A DNA stretch of 50,408 bases from Thermomucor indicae-seudaticae (taxonomy: Eukaryota; Mucoromycota; Mucoromycetes; Mucorales; Lichtheimiaceae). The stretch covers positions 1 to 50,408 of the forward strand of contig JSYX01000079.1 in the NCBI GenBank assembly GCA_000787465.1. The letters run 5' to 3'. The position numbers and the translations under genes were made by a program. Shown here in pieces: positions 31,680-42,285 of the stretch (position 1 is its first letter; each line of letters opens with the position of its first letter). Below the pieces are notes generated by a model. The model was not told where the DNA came from, made no database searches, and worked only from the letters and a program-made list of their open reading frames with translations.

Positions 31680-32303
31680 TTAGTATACACTCGCCGATTT
31701 GCGATAATCGCGTACGAAGCGTTTCGAGCGGCCGAAACGTGCTTGTTGAGGAGGGTTCCGACTCAGGACGGGATATTCCCATGTGCGTCTCATCGCTTCC
31801 AGATCCTTGTCTCGCTTCTTGATATCAGCGTTGAGAACTCGTAAGGGCTTATGTGTGTTTTTGATAGGATCCTTGGTTGCAATGATGGACTGTACAAGCG
31901 GTTCCAGTTGCTCTGGATTCGTCGCAGGTTTTGGAGCAGGTGCAGAGGTTTGATGCTTAAGACCGGCACGCAGAAAGTACTGGAGCAACTTCAATTGAAT
32001 GCGGCCACTGGACCATGTGCTTTTAATCTTCACAGTCGTGTCCCTGACACAAGCTGCTGCCCTTCCACTCAATCTCTGAAGGCTTCGCCTGTCGAAATGG
32101 CTTCCTGGTATGTCGACGGGTAACAGTAATGTCAAACAGGTTGATGAACGTCCTTTTGTTGTGAGGTACATGGATGCCGACATTTGCAAATGACTTGCAG
32201 AAGAAAAGTCATTGTATGGACTCGTGAGAGTGGTCACACGAAGGGCGAATGAAATGCGACTATGCGGTGATTCAAAGGTGTGCTTGCAAGCAATGCAGAC
32301 CAT
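31680..32303 (-). CDS. Uncharacterised small basic protein (structure uncertain)
   Basis: A 207-codon frame from ATG to TAA. The C-terminal 90 residues look like real protein (SIIATKDPIKNTHKPLRVLN, then KKRDKDLEAMRRTWEYPVLS and a basic end RFGRSKRFVRDYRKSASVY), helical and basic, as in mitochondrial ribosomal proteins. The N-terminal half is less convincing: another minus frame at about 32015-32190 reads equally well (VPHNKRTFINLFDITVTRRH, then PSEIEWKGSSLC), preceded by a pyrimidine tract and AG. The true gene may therefore be spliced, with exons in different frames. It is divergent from GID4 with only 48 bases between the ATGs. Confidence 0.4.
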   Translation of the reverse strand: MVCIACKHTFESPHSRISFALRVTTLTSPYNDFSSASHLQMSASMYLTTKGRSSTCLTLLLPVDIPGSHFDRRSLQRLSGRAAACVRDTTVKIKSTWSSGRIQLKLLQYFLRAGLKHQTSAPAPKPATNPEQLEPLVQSIIATKDPIKNTHKPLRVLNADIKKRDKDLEAMRRTWEYPVLSRNPPQQARFGRSKRFVRDYRKSASVY

Positions 32304-32351
32304 AATTACCTCTTTTGCCTTTTAACTTTTTTTCAAGATTTCAATGCCACG

Positions 32352-33467
32352 ATGCCAATACCATCAGCTAATACTACGTCGCCATCGCCTGCCCGTCAGG
32401 AACCCAATGAACCCAAACCGAGTCTGACTTGTCCGCATTGCGGGGCTTGCACCGAAACAAGCATTTGTGAATATTGCACAGCACCGAAGCGCTGTCGAAC
32501 TCGTAGCACCAGTGCAACAGCGAACGACGAAAGCAAAAAGGACGTTCGACGTCACTGTAAATCGGACCAATGTAATCCGCGTCCACAAAGGTCATTACTG
32601 CTCAATTCACGCAGGGAGGATGATGCGTGGGTCGATCTCTCGAGCGAGCGGTTACCGAACTCTCGACTAGGAGCACTCTATCCGGGCTCCCGATTCACAG
32701 GTGTGCAGCGTTCTGGAACGACAAGCTACGAAGTGGCCGTCGATATCCAGGTAGTTAAGAAAAAAGGGGAACGAAAGTGCAGTAAGAGAATCAGAGATCT
32801 AAATTCTTCCCACGCCAGCATGTTGATCTTAAAGAATATACGCTTAGCGGTCATTTGTACATTAAAGGACTTACAGCCGAGTTTCCGGAGTTGACGGTAT
32901 TGTTCATACATTAGCGATGATACTGAAGCTCTTGATCCATTACTAAGACGTCGTGATGTAGACCTTTTTTCAAGGTGAAATCATTGGTCCAAAGTACTCC
33001 TTCCTTACACGCAAATGGCAAGCGCAGCAGTGGATTGATGCGTGTCACTGGGTAAGTTGCAAAGTAGCCAATGGAAGCATAGCATCAGTCTGAAAAGGCC
33101 AAATGGTATACAGAAACGCTTCCCTTCATTCAAACCTTATATTGAGATATTCAACGATGATGGATTCGTGTATGACCCTTATGACAAAGACTTCATCTAT
33201 ATGCGGTGGAAGGAGCAATTCCTGGTCCCTGATCATCGCGTCAACAATATCGATGGCGCCAGCTTTGCGGGATTTTATTACATATGCTATCAGCGATCCA
33301 CAAATGTAATCAAAGGCTTCTACTTCTACCGTCATCACACTGAATGGTGAGCTCTGTCATGTGTTTATTATCTGATAGCGATACGACTAACCGAGTGATT
33401 TAGGTATCAAGAACTGACGCTGAAACATGAAGAAGAAAGGTGTTTTGGAAACTTTGAACTTCGCTAA
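32352..33467 (+). CDS. GID4/VID24-family substrate receptor of the GID/CTLH ubiquitin ligase
   Basis: Five exons (32352-32750, 32819-32896, 32962-33051, 33114-33346, 33404-33467) give 287 residues. The N-terminal 110 residues are Ser/Thr/Pro-rich with two Cys pairs (CPHCGAC, CEYC) that may bind zinc. The VID24 beta-barrel runs from about 115: [78 protein letters not shown] and [10 protein letters not shown] with [15 protein letters not shown] at the end. In yeast Gid4 recognises N-terminal proline on gluconeogenic enzymes and targets them for degradation on glucose. The Cys-rich N-terminal extension is notable; whether it is a genuine zinc knuckle is uncertain. Confidence 0.92.
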
Positions 33468-33912
33468 GAATCTAATCTGCTTGCTTGCGTGCTTTTTTTA
33501 TCTCGATATTGTACATAGTCACCTTTATTTCCGTCACATACATATATTCCACGATTCCCCTCTCTTTTCTCTCTATCTTTCTCTGTGCTTATTGCGTTCC
33601 GCCAGCGTTTCTCTTGTATTTCCGGTAGCTCGGGATGCTAATTTCGGTTAGGCTAGTAACTTGCCATATCTGTTGTCCTTAGTGGGCGTTTATGATATAG
33701 CCAAGTGGACATGACTCCTCGAGTGAAACAATGTGACCTATCTACCTCTCAAAGAATCACTTTTAATTTTTGGGTCGACAATACTGGGCCATCATGCATG
33801 TTACGCGCTCGTCATGTGGCCTTGGACATTGTCCTACCACACCAATGACCGTGCACTGGCAACACAAGCTTTCTTCAGCGCTTACGCTCGATTTCTTCTC
33901 TTTTCGCAAACC
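33468..33912. other. Intergenic region / possible 5' extension
   Basis: Between GID4 and the GTPase gene. The GTPase frame stays open upstream of my start (33733 onward) and encodes a hydrophobic stretch with one ATG at 33814 (MWPWTLSY). It could be translated if initiation is earlier. Confidence 0.4.
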
Positions 33913-35185
33913 ATGGGTCAGGCAGCTTCATCCTCTGGTCATTATGACAACCTCTTATGCGATTATAACGATCTTTCGAGCCGCTTCGTCCGTGCTTCTC
34001 TATCTGCACTCGCTGTACCCATGATCATTGTAGCCTTTCCATTGTTGAATGCATATACGTTTAGCGAACAAGAACTGACTGGCGTCAAGCTGATGGACAG
34101 TGCGATAGGTGGATTAGTGGGAGTGATTGGATGTACGTATGGTCAGAGTTTCGAAAGACAGTGAAACGATTCTACATTGAGTGACGTTTGTAGGGCCGTT
34201 GTCGCCTTTCCTCGCCTGCTACAGCTTGTTCAAGGTTCTGTTCGCAGACGGACCCAAAGAAGAACCGATCTTGGTACCTCAGGAAATTAAGCGACAAGCA
34301 CGTCGCGAGATTGGTTTAAACACGGAGCATTTTTACAACGTAGCCGTTGTTGGGGTCGCAGGAACAGGCAAAAGCTCAGTCATCAATGGTTTATTGGGTT
34401 ACCACGATACGGATCCGTACGCCGCTGCCACTGGCGAGACCGAAGCCACCAGTATGCCCCGAGGATACCGGCATCCGGACCTAAAGTCAATGATCCTCTG
34501 GGATATGCCAGGCGCAGGGACCATGAATCATCCAGCCGACACCTACTTTGAATCCAAGTTCCTTTGTGCCTTTGATTCGCTTGTCATTGTCATCGCAGAA
34601 AGGTAAAAGTCAAGAGAAAGGCAGGGTGTTCTCTTCGTCACGACTCCAAATCATAAAAGAGCTGATAGGTGAATATCCCCTTTCAACAGGCTTCAAGAGA
34701 CTGACATTGTGTTGGCCAAGGTGGCTCAGAAATATAGAGTCCCAATATTGTTTGTGCGTAACAAGGCTGACCAGGTAAAATAAGAAACGAAGGCTGAATG
34801 TAAGAAAGGAAAGTTGGAGGGATGGCTTATGGCAACAAAATAGGCGATAGATGCAAAGATGCGCCGATATAATGGTAAAAACAAGAACGACGAGCATTAT
34901 GTGTGGTCTGTGGCTGCGGGTGAACTTTGTCAAGAGGTCCGTCGATCCGTCTATAAGCAGCTCAAAGCTCATCACTTGAGCACCAAACGACTCTTCATCA
35001 TTTCAGCCTGGACCCTCCAAGAATTTGTTGCCGTGCTAAGCACAGGAGAGCAACCAGACCATCATATGCGCTTAATTGACGAACAGCGTTTCATGCGTAC
35101 ACTGATTGAAGGTGTCTTGGTAAAACGGAAACGGGAAAAAAAGCAAGAAAAGGTGCCACGAGATACGGTAGATGTGGCAAATTGA
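33913..35185 (+). CDS. IRG-like GTPase (immunity-related GTPase family)
   Basis: Four exons (33913-34132, 34194-34602, 34690-34774, 34844-35185) give 351 residues. I start at ATG 33913 in AACCATGG; the product begins MGQAASSSG, a good N-myristoylation signal. Two hydrophobic segments come next (about 32-52 and 66-88). The G domain begins near residue 115: NVAVVGVAGTGKSSVINGLL (G1), ATGETEATSMPRGYRHPD (switch I region), ILWDMPGAGTMNHPADTY (G3, DxPG), then SLVIVIAER, RLQETDIVLAKVAQ and ILFVRNKADQ (G4, NKxD). The order and the WDxPG-GT-xxPADTY signature fit IRG GTPases. A helical C-terminus follows, ending in a basic KRKREKKQEK. In vertebrates IRGs attack pathogen vacuoles; fungal relatives are not functionally defined. 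An earlier start at 33814 would remove the myristoylation signal. Confidence 0.8.
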
Positions 35186-35188
35186 CAT

Positions 35189-35875
35189 TTATTTGTCTCG
35201 TGCGGGTAACAAGGCGGCGGCAACCCGTCGGCCCTCCTCTGCAAGCACATTATAAGTCGCCGCCGCATGTTTCTATATCAAAAAGTCATCATGAGTCGCG
35301 ATATCATTGGTACAATAAAAAAGTAATTTGTCTATTACAGTATTCATTTGATCGACTTGGATTCCTAGTTTATAAAAGTGTTCCCGGATTTTGGGTGGTA
35401 GCGGTGCAAAATCCTTGCCCGTTCCAAACAGCACCAACTCTGTTATTTATTCTTTAGTCACGCTCTTCATTGCGTGCTTTGCCATTTGCTACCAACCTGG
35501 CTTGGGCGACGCCACTTCAAAGATCTTGAATGTCTCCGTTTCTATTGAATCAAACCCATCGCTAGGCACGCGCCAAAGGAATGCCGAACCATTGAGTAAC
35601 ACCAAAGGCATTTCGATCTGGACATTGTTGGACAGCACGAATCCACGCTTGGTAATAATCTCCACGCCTACATTCGGCCCGCGATCAAACATGTTTTCAA
35701 AAGACGACCACATGTTGGTCGTTCCAAAGCTATCCGACCCAGGCGCTTCGGCAGGCACGGTACGATTGGCTACTTTGACGGTTTTCGCGCCTTGCTTTTG
35801 CAACGCTGCGCATGTGCTCAATAACCGTCGGCTGCCGATCAAGTTGATTCCTCGCAATGCATGTCGTAAGCTCAT
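35189..35875 (-). CDS. NDUFAF3-like complex I assembly factor (MTH938/DUF498 fold)
   Basis: Three exons (35875-35497, 35439-35339, 35272-35189) give 187 residues. The start region is a mitochondrial presequence: basic, without acids, with RHALRGINLIGSRRLLSTCA. The core follows: NVGVEIITKRGFVLSNNVQ, MPLVLLNGSAFLWRVP, then ELVLFGTGKDFAPLPPKIRE, KLGIQVDQMNT and HAAATYNVLAEEGRRVAAAL. In animals NDUFAF3 with NDUFAF4 assembles the Q-module of complex I; fungal members are similar. The stop codon lies three bases from that of the IRG-like gene on the other strand, so their 3' untranslated regions must overlap. Confidence 0.9.
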
Positions 35876-36002
35876 TTCGAACGCAGGAGTATCAATGGAA
35901 AATAGGAAAAAGTAGAAATTTCCGCTGCACCCTTTCTAATAGAGGGCCCTCACAACAACTAGCTATGTCCTATTCTTGCTTTATTTTATCTATGCCTCTC
36001 GT

Positions 36003-39000
36003 TTACCAGACTGGAATACCAGAGGTAATTTCTTTGGGTTGCGCCGGCTCTCCAAGAAGGGCCCAACTCAATAAATCGTATTCCTCCTGGAAATGTCGCT
36101 TCTTGTTGCCAGTGGCAACGGAAGCAGACGGATCGCGTCCCGTATATTTCACACTTTTGTCTATTGTTATTGACGTTAAAATAACAACGATCTCAAAGCT
36201 TGGATATACCGTGAATAAATTTACCTGCATGGTGCTTTGTTTGCCTCAATGTCACGTTAATTCGGGGTTCCACGTGGGCCCACATGCCCATATTCAGTGG
36301 CTCCTCTTGGCACCATATAATCTCTGCATTCGGATACTTGTCCACATGCTCCTTGACATGTTCGTAGGGGAACGGGTTGAGCTGCTCTACACGGGAAACT
36401 GCGATATCCTTAATCTTGTTCTGCTCTCGTGCTCGGATTAAAGCATAATAGACTTGTCCTGAGCACAAAATGTGCTTCTTTATCTTTCCCGGTGCTACCA
36501 AATGATCCGGATGTGGATCAGGCAAGTACAGTTGAAAGCGTTTATCGCCAGTCATGTCATCCAACGTCGAACGAGCGAGCGGATGACGCAGCAACGATTT
36601 GGAGAAGGGTAAAATGAGCTAATATGGATAGACACACGTCTGTGTTAGCTTGCTTGATTCGTGTGATCAGCATCAAAAGATCGCGCTTACCGGTTTTCTA
36701 AACTCTCGGTGAATCTGACGTCGGATGACATGGAAATACTGCGCAGGCGTAGAGGCGTATACAACCTGCATATTGCAATCCTGATGTTGTCGTTGGATTT
36801 TCTCAGGCGAAGGATACATGTGCGGGTTGTCGTCACAGAGTTGCAGATACCGCTCGATGCGTGCAGAAGAGTGCTCCGGGCCCTGACCGTCATAACCGTG
36901 CGGCAACTGCAAGACAAGGCTCGTGCGCTGCAGCCACTTTTGTTCTCCTGAAGCAATAAATTGATCAATGGTACACTGGGCATTGTTGGCAAAGTCTCCA
37001 AACTGAGCCTCCCAAACCACCAACGCATTCGGGTCTACTAGAGAATAGCCGAGTTCGAAACCCAGTACGCCGAACTCGGAAAGCGACGAGTTGGAGATCG
37101 TGAAGTGGCCCTGTTCTGAGGAAATGTTGTTCAAAAGTGTATATGTGCTTTCGTTCTTTTGGTCATGCAGAACAGCATGGCGTTGAGAAAAGGTGCCACG
37201 TTCAACGTCTTGGCCAGAACATCGCACGTGCTTTCCTTCCGTTAACAAGGATCCCCAAGCCAAGGCCTCTGCTGTTGACCAGTCAATATCTTTGCCGCTC
37301 TTGAGCGTCTTTTCACGGGTCTGGATGATTCGCTTCAAGTTGCGGTGCACGTTAAAGTTTTCGGGAAACGTAGTTAATGCTTTGCCGACTTGTTGTAGGG
37401 TTTCCAAAGAGACTCCTGTCGGATAATCAGGTAAGATTTGCTCGGCTTGCTCCTTGGGTGATTTGAATCCTATGAATCATAAGATTATCATTACCCTGCG
37501 TTCCATTAACGCGTCAAAGTTCGGAAAGACTTGCCTGGCCACGAGCTGGACAGCCATTCTCGAGAAGTCGGCGTGTAATCTTTGCTTCTCGCGTAACTCT
37601 CTTCCAAAATCTTCCAGACACGTTTCTTGTTCTCTTCAATCTCCTGTGCAGTCAATGATCCTTCTCTTTGAAGCTGTTCTGCATACTTGATCGCGACTGG
37701 CGTCTGTTTAGCGATTGCCTGGTACATCTTTGGCTGCGTAAAGCTAGGCTGATCAGTCTCATTGTGACCATGGCGCCGGTAGCAGACCAGATCAATGACA
37801 ACATCACGATGGAAAGTCTGACGCCAGTCGGATGCCAGCTTCATCACAAAGGTTACAGCTTCAGCGTCGTCCGCGTTGACATGGAATACGGGCGCGCTGA
37901 TACTTTTGGCGATATCCGTACAGTAGGGCGTCGAGCGCCCAAAGCGCGGATCGGTCGTGAATCCGATCTGGTTGTTAACCACGATATGGATTGTACCACC
38001 CGTCGTGTACGCGGGTAAATCATGGAAACCCATGGTCTCGTAGACGATGCCCTGTCCTGCGAACGAGGCGTCGCCGTGTATCAGAATAGCCATTGAGTGC
38101 TGACGCTGCGTGTCTTTGCTGTAGAACTGGAGGGCACGAGTTTTGCCAAGCACAACAGGATTCACAGCCTCCAAGTGCGATGGATTGGCCACCAGAGATA
38201 AGTGGACTCGCTTGCCGGACGGTGTCGGTCGCACATAGTTCATCCCCAGATGATACTTTACGTCGCCGGAACCTTCTTCAGATGGCTCTTGTGCACCACT
38301 GAACTCGCAGAAAATGGATTCGTTGGGTTTTCGCACCACGTTGCTCAAAACGTTCAAGCGACCACGGTGAGGCATACCAATCACAATCGATTCAACGCCA
38401 AGCTCAACCGAGCGATCGATCTATATTTCAGGAAAACGATAAGGATTTTCGCAGATGAAATAGTCAAACATCGCTCTCGTACTTACCATAGCCTTCATGC
38501 CTGGAATAAGCGTTTCGCCACCTTCGAGACCGAAACGTTTCTCGGAAGGATACTTGGAAGCCACAAACCGCTCAAAACTGTCTGACCAGGTCAATCGATC
38601 AAAAATGACGCGCTTCTCTTCCACCGAGTATTTGTACGGCGTAGGAGTCTCTATTCGCTGTCGAATCCAGTCGCACTGAGCACGGTCAGGGATGTGGATA
38701 TACTCGATACCAATGGATCCACCTATTTTGTGGTGATTCAAGGGACGCGTCAGCAATTCTCTCGGGAAAATCAGCAGATTCAAAGCTTACAGTAGATAGC
38801 CTTCAGGTGGTCCAGAATCTCACGCAGTGTCATCCTTTTTGTCGTGCCCGAGCCAAAGGCAGGCAGGATGCCAGGACCAAGGGTGAAGGTGCGATCCATG
38901 TCTTTTTCCGTAAAGCCATAGTATGTTGGAAAGAGCTCAGGTGGCGTCGATTCCTGCAGGTCGGCGTGCTGGATCCCAAGCGGGTCAAGCTTCGCGATAT

Positions 39001-39427
39001 GGTGACCACGAACTTGATATGCTCGGACCAACAATTGGATCTTCATGTGGTCAAGCACTTCGGTGTCGCCTGCGCTGGCGACCACAGAAGACGGTAAGCT
39101 AGGCAAGCGCGCGCTACCTGAGGGCACCAACGTAGGCGGTGGAACGTACGCCTGTGAAGAAGGGACACCGCTCTGCATATTTTTAAAGTAAACTTGCCAC
39201 GACAAGTGTACCGAAGACGGATCCCGGCGCCAGGCTTCGTACATCTCCTCGATATAACTCGCCGCGTTTCCGTCCAGAAAACCATCGTTCACGTCAGGTG
39301 CTGTTGCTAACATGCGCACGATAGCTGGTTTTCTTCTAGAGCAATAAGCAGGAGCAAAAGACCGTCTGGCATATCGGGTGAGAGATAGCGGTCGGGTTAT
39401 ATGAGAAAGCGCCTTGGTGCGATACAT
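36003..39427 (-). CDS. 2-oxoglutarate dehydrogenase E1 component, mitochondrial
   Basis: Six exons (39427-38791, 38722-38487, 38420-37535, 37469-36691, 36618-36225, 36160-36003) give 1029 residues, the usual size. An N-terminal presequence ([13 protein letters not shown]) precedes [17 protein letters not shown] and the linker rich in Pro and Ser. Landmarks: [26 protein letters not shown], the thiamine-diphosphate motif with [48 protein letters not shown]; transketolase-like region with [20 protein letters not shown], and [11 protein letters not shown] near the C-terminus. It is the first subunit of the 2-oxoglutarate dehydrogenase complex of the TCA cycle. The third intron (37470-37534) begins GCAAGT. 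The start of the last exon (AATAG at 36161) was chosen to keep the frame. Confidence 0.95.
37470..37534 (-). other. GC-AG intron in the OGDH E1 gene
   Basis: The exon ends TGGCCAG and is followed by GCAAGTCTTTCC; the intron ends ATTCATAG. This joins WLSSSWPG to [10 protein letters not shown], the conserved family sequence, in frame. No GT donor nearby does so. GC-AG with a strong GCAAGT is the most common non-canonical U2 intron. Confidence 0.88.
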
Positions 39428-39649
39428 GCGCTCTAACGAGGATAAATAAACAAAGAAGAGAAAAGGGAAGGGTTAAGAAAAAAAGGTCTTTTTGACTTGG
39501 ATTTTTCATGCAACCCATGAATTTAACGTATTCTGGAACCCAAAATTCCCCGTTTGGGCGATCATCTTCCAAACTTGGAAGCCAAAGCCATCTATTCGAT
39601 ATTTTACAAGTTGTATGCTACAAGAAGGTGCTTATTTAACTCTGACTTT

Positions 39650-40568
39650 CTAGTCGGATAATGGTGCGCCGACATTGGTAAAAGGCTGACTTCCGCTGGT
39701 TAATCCAGGTAAACCGCCTCCCTATAGCGTATGACGTGAGTAAGAGTTGCAAGGAAAAACGGGTCCTGTTGTACTTTACATTTTTCAGAGGACAAACAAA
39801 AGAGGTCGAAGAGGAGATGGTTGGATGCACCGTAATAAACAAGACTTTGGCAGTAAGATGTATCGTGTAGTCGATCGTTAAATCCTGGGGTTGACCTCCG
39901 GTCAAGCCGCACTTGTCCAGAAGTGTACGCATGAGCGTCTGGTCGGTGCCTGTGTTAGGCTCAAACTCGAGCGCAAACGGATATGTGAAGTTGAAATCGG
40001 CATGGGCTGGCACGTTTTCGTAGTCCATAAATCCTCCACCAATCTCAACCTGTCCTGATCCACTGTCTGGATAATACGCCTTTTTACCCCCTTTTGTATG
40101 AGCATGTGCATGCGAAGCAATAAACAAAAATATAGCACGTACTGTAGTGTTCATATCTGACAAGCGGATGGGAAGCACATTGGGATTCTGGATATGGATC
40201 AAGAGACCGAAATTGATACTGAACTTGTTGCCGTCAAAGTACATTTCTGATCGATTATTGGGCGTATCTGTCACTCCCACAAAATTGATGGCAGGCATCC
40301 TGAATGTGGCAAAGAGAGCACCGAAAATGATAACCAGGATAATGATGGCCGCGATAATGAACCATAGGATGTAACGCGCCCATACAGGCAGACAGCAAAC
40401 GCAGCAAAGGTATCGGAAACAACAGTTCCGTTCGGTGAGTGATGGCCGAGGCTTTGGTCCGACTTTTTCGATATCTTTTTTGTTCCAAGAAATGAGTATC
40501 GAGCATCGTTTAAGGGAAGTACCGACTACCTTCGATGTTTTGGTGGCCTGTCGTGTTCTTTGCGACAT
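39650..40568 (-). CDS. LEA_2-type single-pass membrane protein
   Basis: Exons 40568-40143, 40079-39780 and 39721-39650; about 265 residues, or about 249 if a further 48-base intron with a GTACTT donor is removed near the N-terminus (about 40480-40530). A Cys-rich segment (NCCFRYLCCVCCLPVW) is followed by one membrane helix (ILWFIIAAIIILVIIFGALFA). The outer domain has IQNPNVLPIRLSDMNTTAYY, FMDYENVPAHADFNFTYPFA, LTIDYTIHLTAKVLF and HPTISSSTSF, matching the beta-sandwich LEA_2 fold of plant NDR1/HIN1-like and fungal proteins. The Cys cluster may be palmitoylated. Splicing to the last exon changes frame and gives the end GLTSGSQPFTNVGAPLSD. Function in fungi is not defined. Confidence 0.75.
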
Positions 40569-40858
40569 TATATGGTGCAGGCGAAGGAAGTGACGACGTC
40601 ATGTTGATGGAGGAGAAGGAGAAGAAAGGAAAAAGCGCAGAAAAACACGCCAGCGCACCATTTTTTCATACAACAAATGAAACAATAGGCTGGATGTGTC
40701 GGATCTCACTCTATGCATGCAAGAACGGACGGCAAATGTGATTATATTAAATGTACCGCCGTTGATTCATGGGTCACCGGTTGCGGGATCGACATTCATT
40801 ATAGCGTGTAAGAACTTCCGACTTCAGACTATTCTATTCTATGTTTAGCTTAGTCGAC

Positions 40859-42285
40859 TTAAAAGATGCGTCGAAAGACATGCATGGCTAAGGGTATAAG
40901 ACGTATTTGGGCGATAGAAAGATAGTCGCAGAGTAAGTAAGGCATTACAAAGAGGTAAGATATCAGAACCATAAACGCAATAGCCCAGATCCTGCCTGGC
41001 CAGCCTGGTGAAAAACATGTGTCCCCGATATGGATCCCCACGGGCTGCAGGAGAAAGAAAAGAAGCTGCCAACCAGCTGCACCAGTACCCCAGTACACTG
41101 CCGGACCTGCCGCGCAATACAAAAAGTACTCGTGCATCACACCTGACAAGGCAAACACCCCAAATACGGGTATTGTTTTCCGTAGCCATTTCATAGATCC
41201 ACACAGATGACGTAGTGGCCGATATGCAAGTCGATAAAAGCAAGTGTTGTAAAACTGATGCCATCGATTGCTCCTACACTTTACCATATTAGCTCTCTAT
41301 GTGATCATCTCAAAGGAGAAAAGAGACACTCTACCAATAATCACGTAAGCTTGTTGCTTCCCAGGGCGAGTCAAAGGCCGGTGGCATATCCACGACTTCT
41401 TCCACGTACTCTTTAACCGTCCGGGTCCACTGAGCCGAAATTCCCAGAAATGACAAAACGTGATAGGCCAAGCCGTAAATGACCAAAAATGCGTCGTAAG
41501 TTACTTGCAACTGGACCTGGAGATAAATGGAAAAGAGCACGCAGAGCGACAAACTACTCACTACGTTACGCCATTGGACCGGATCACGCAACGTAAAGGA
41601 CAAAGCCCGTAACCCGTAATCGTATACATCGATCGTTTGCTGACTGTGAAGCCGTTGGACGCAGTACTCCAGTGTTTCAAAAAGAAGCTGGTGCTGAACG
41701 TACGTCTTTAAGTACGAGGTTAACGAGACGGCACGCCTAGGAGGCTCAATGCTGCTGTTGCTGCTGACAATGGGTGGTTCAGGTGATGATCGTTTGATCG
41801 ACGTATTTTTAGGGCGCGTGCGTTCTCGCCAATACCAGAGTGTGCCAAAAAACGAACGTTTACGCCGCTCTTCCATGGGCATACAGAATAGCCATACAGC
41901 CATTTTCAGGCCCGTAGCCCAGGTGTAGACTGCTATACTGATCATGATATATATTTGACAGGTCCCAGCAAAAAGGACAGGCAATAGCAGGTTCGTGATC
42001 CATAATACCGTCAAAGCCGCCTCCTGGATGATCCGTTTTCGCTCAACGGGCAAGGATAAAAGAGTGAACAGAATAGATGGTAAAAATGCGATAGAGGCAA
42101 AAGGAATGCATCGCATCTTCTTTTTGGAAAGGGAGACAACGGTTGGATTTTGCTGCAATTGCGCCTAAAAAGTAGGGCGAACCACGGAAGCGCGGAAACC
42201 GGCTACTCGTTACTCCGAAGTCATCTGTATGGCAGCGTTGCTGTACCCATGTGGACAACTTAAACATCTGCAGGGTCTCCGACAT
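40859..42285 (-). CDS. Wax-synthase-like MBOAT acyltransferase
   Basis: Three exons (42285-42214, 42164-41335, 41273-40859) give about 438 residues. Multiple hydrophobic helices are evident (AALTVLWITNLLLPVLF, IMISIAVYTWATGL, CVLFSIYLQVQLQV). The wax-synthase domain lies at FDSPWEATSLRDYW joined by splicing to SNRWHQFYNTCFYRL, followed by the presumed catalytic His in LSGVMHEYFLY. These enzymes esterify acyl-CoA to alcohols or other acceptors in the ER, and fungal homologues are common in Mucorales. The start is uncertain: the frame stays open upstream through VSQQNIHKATSSSTTDALPN to an AG at 42370, so an additional 5' exon is possible. Confidence 0.75.

Noticed and set aside
35391..35915. 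A 174-codon plus-strand frame
   Set aside because: It lies antisense to the well-supported NDUFAF3 exons and has no family features.
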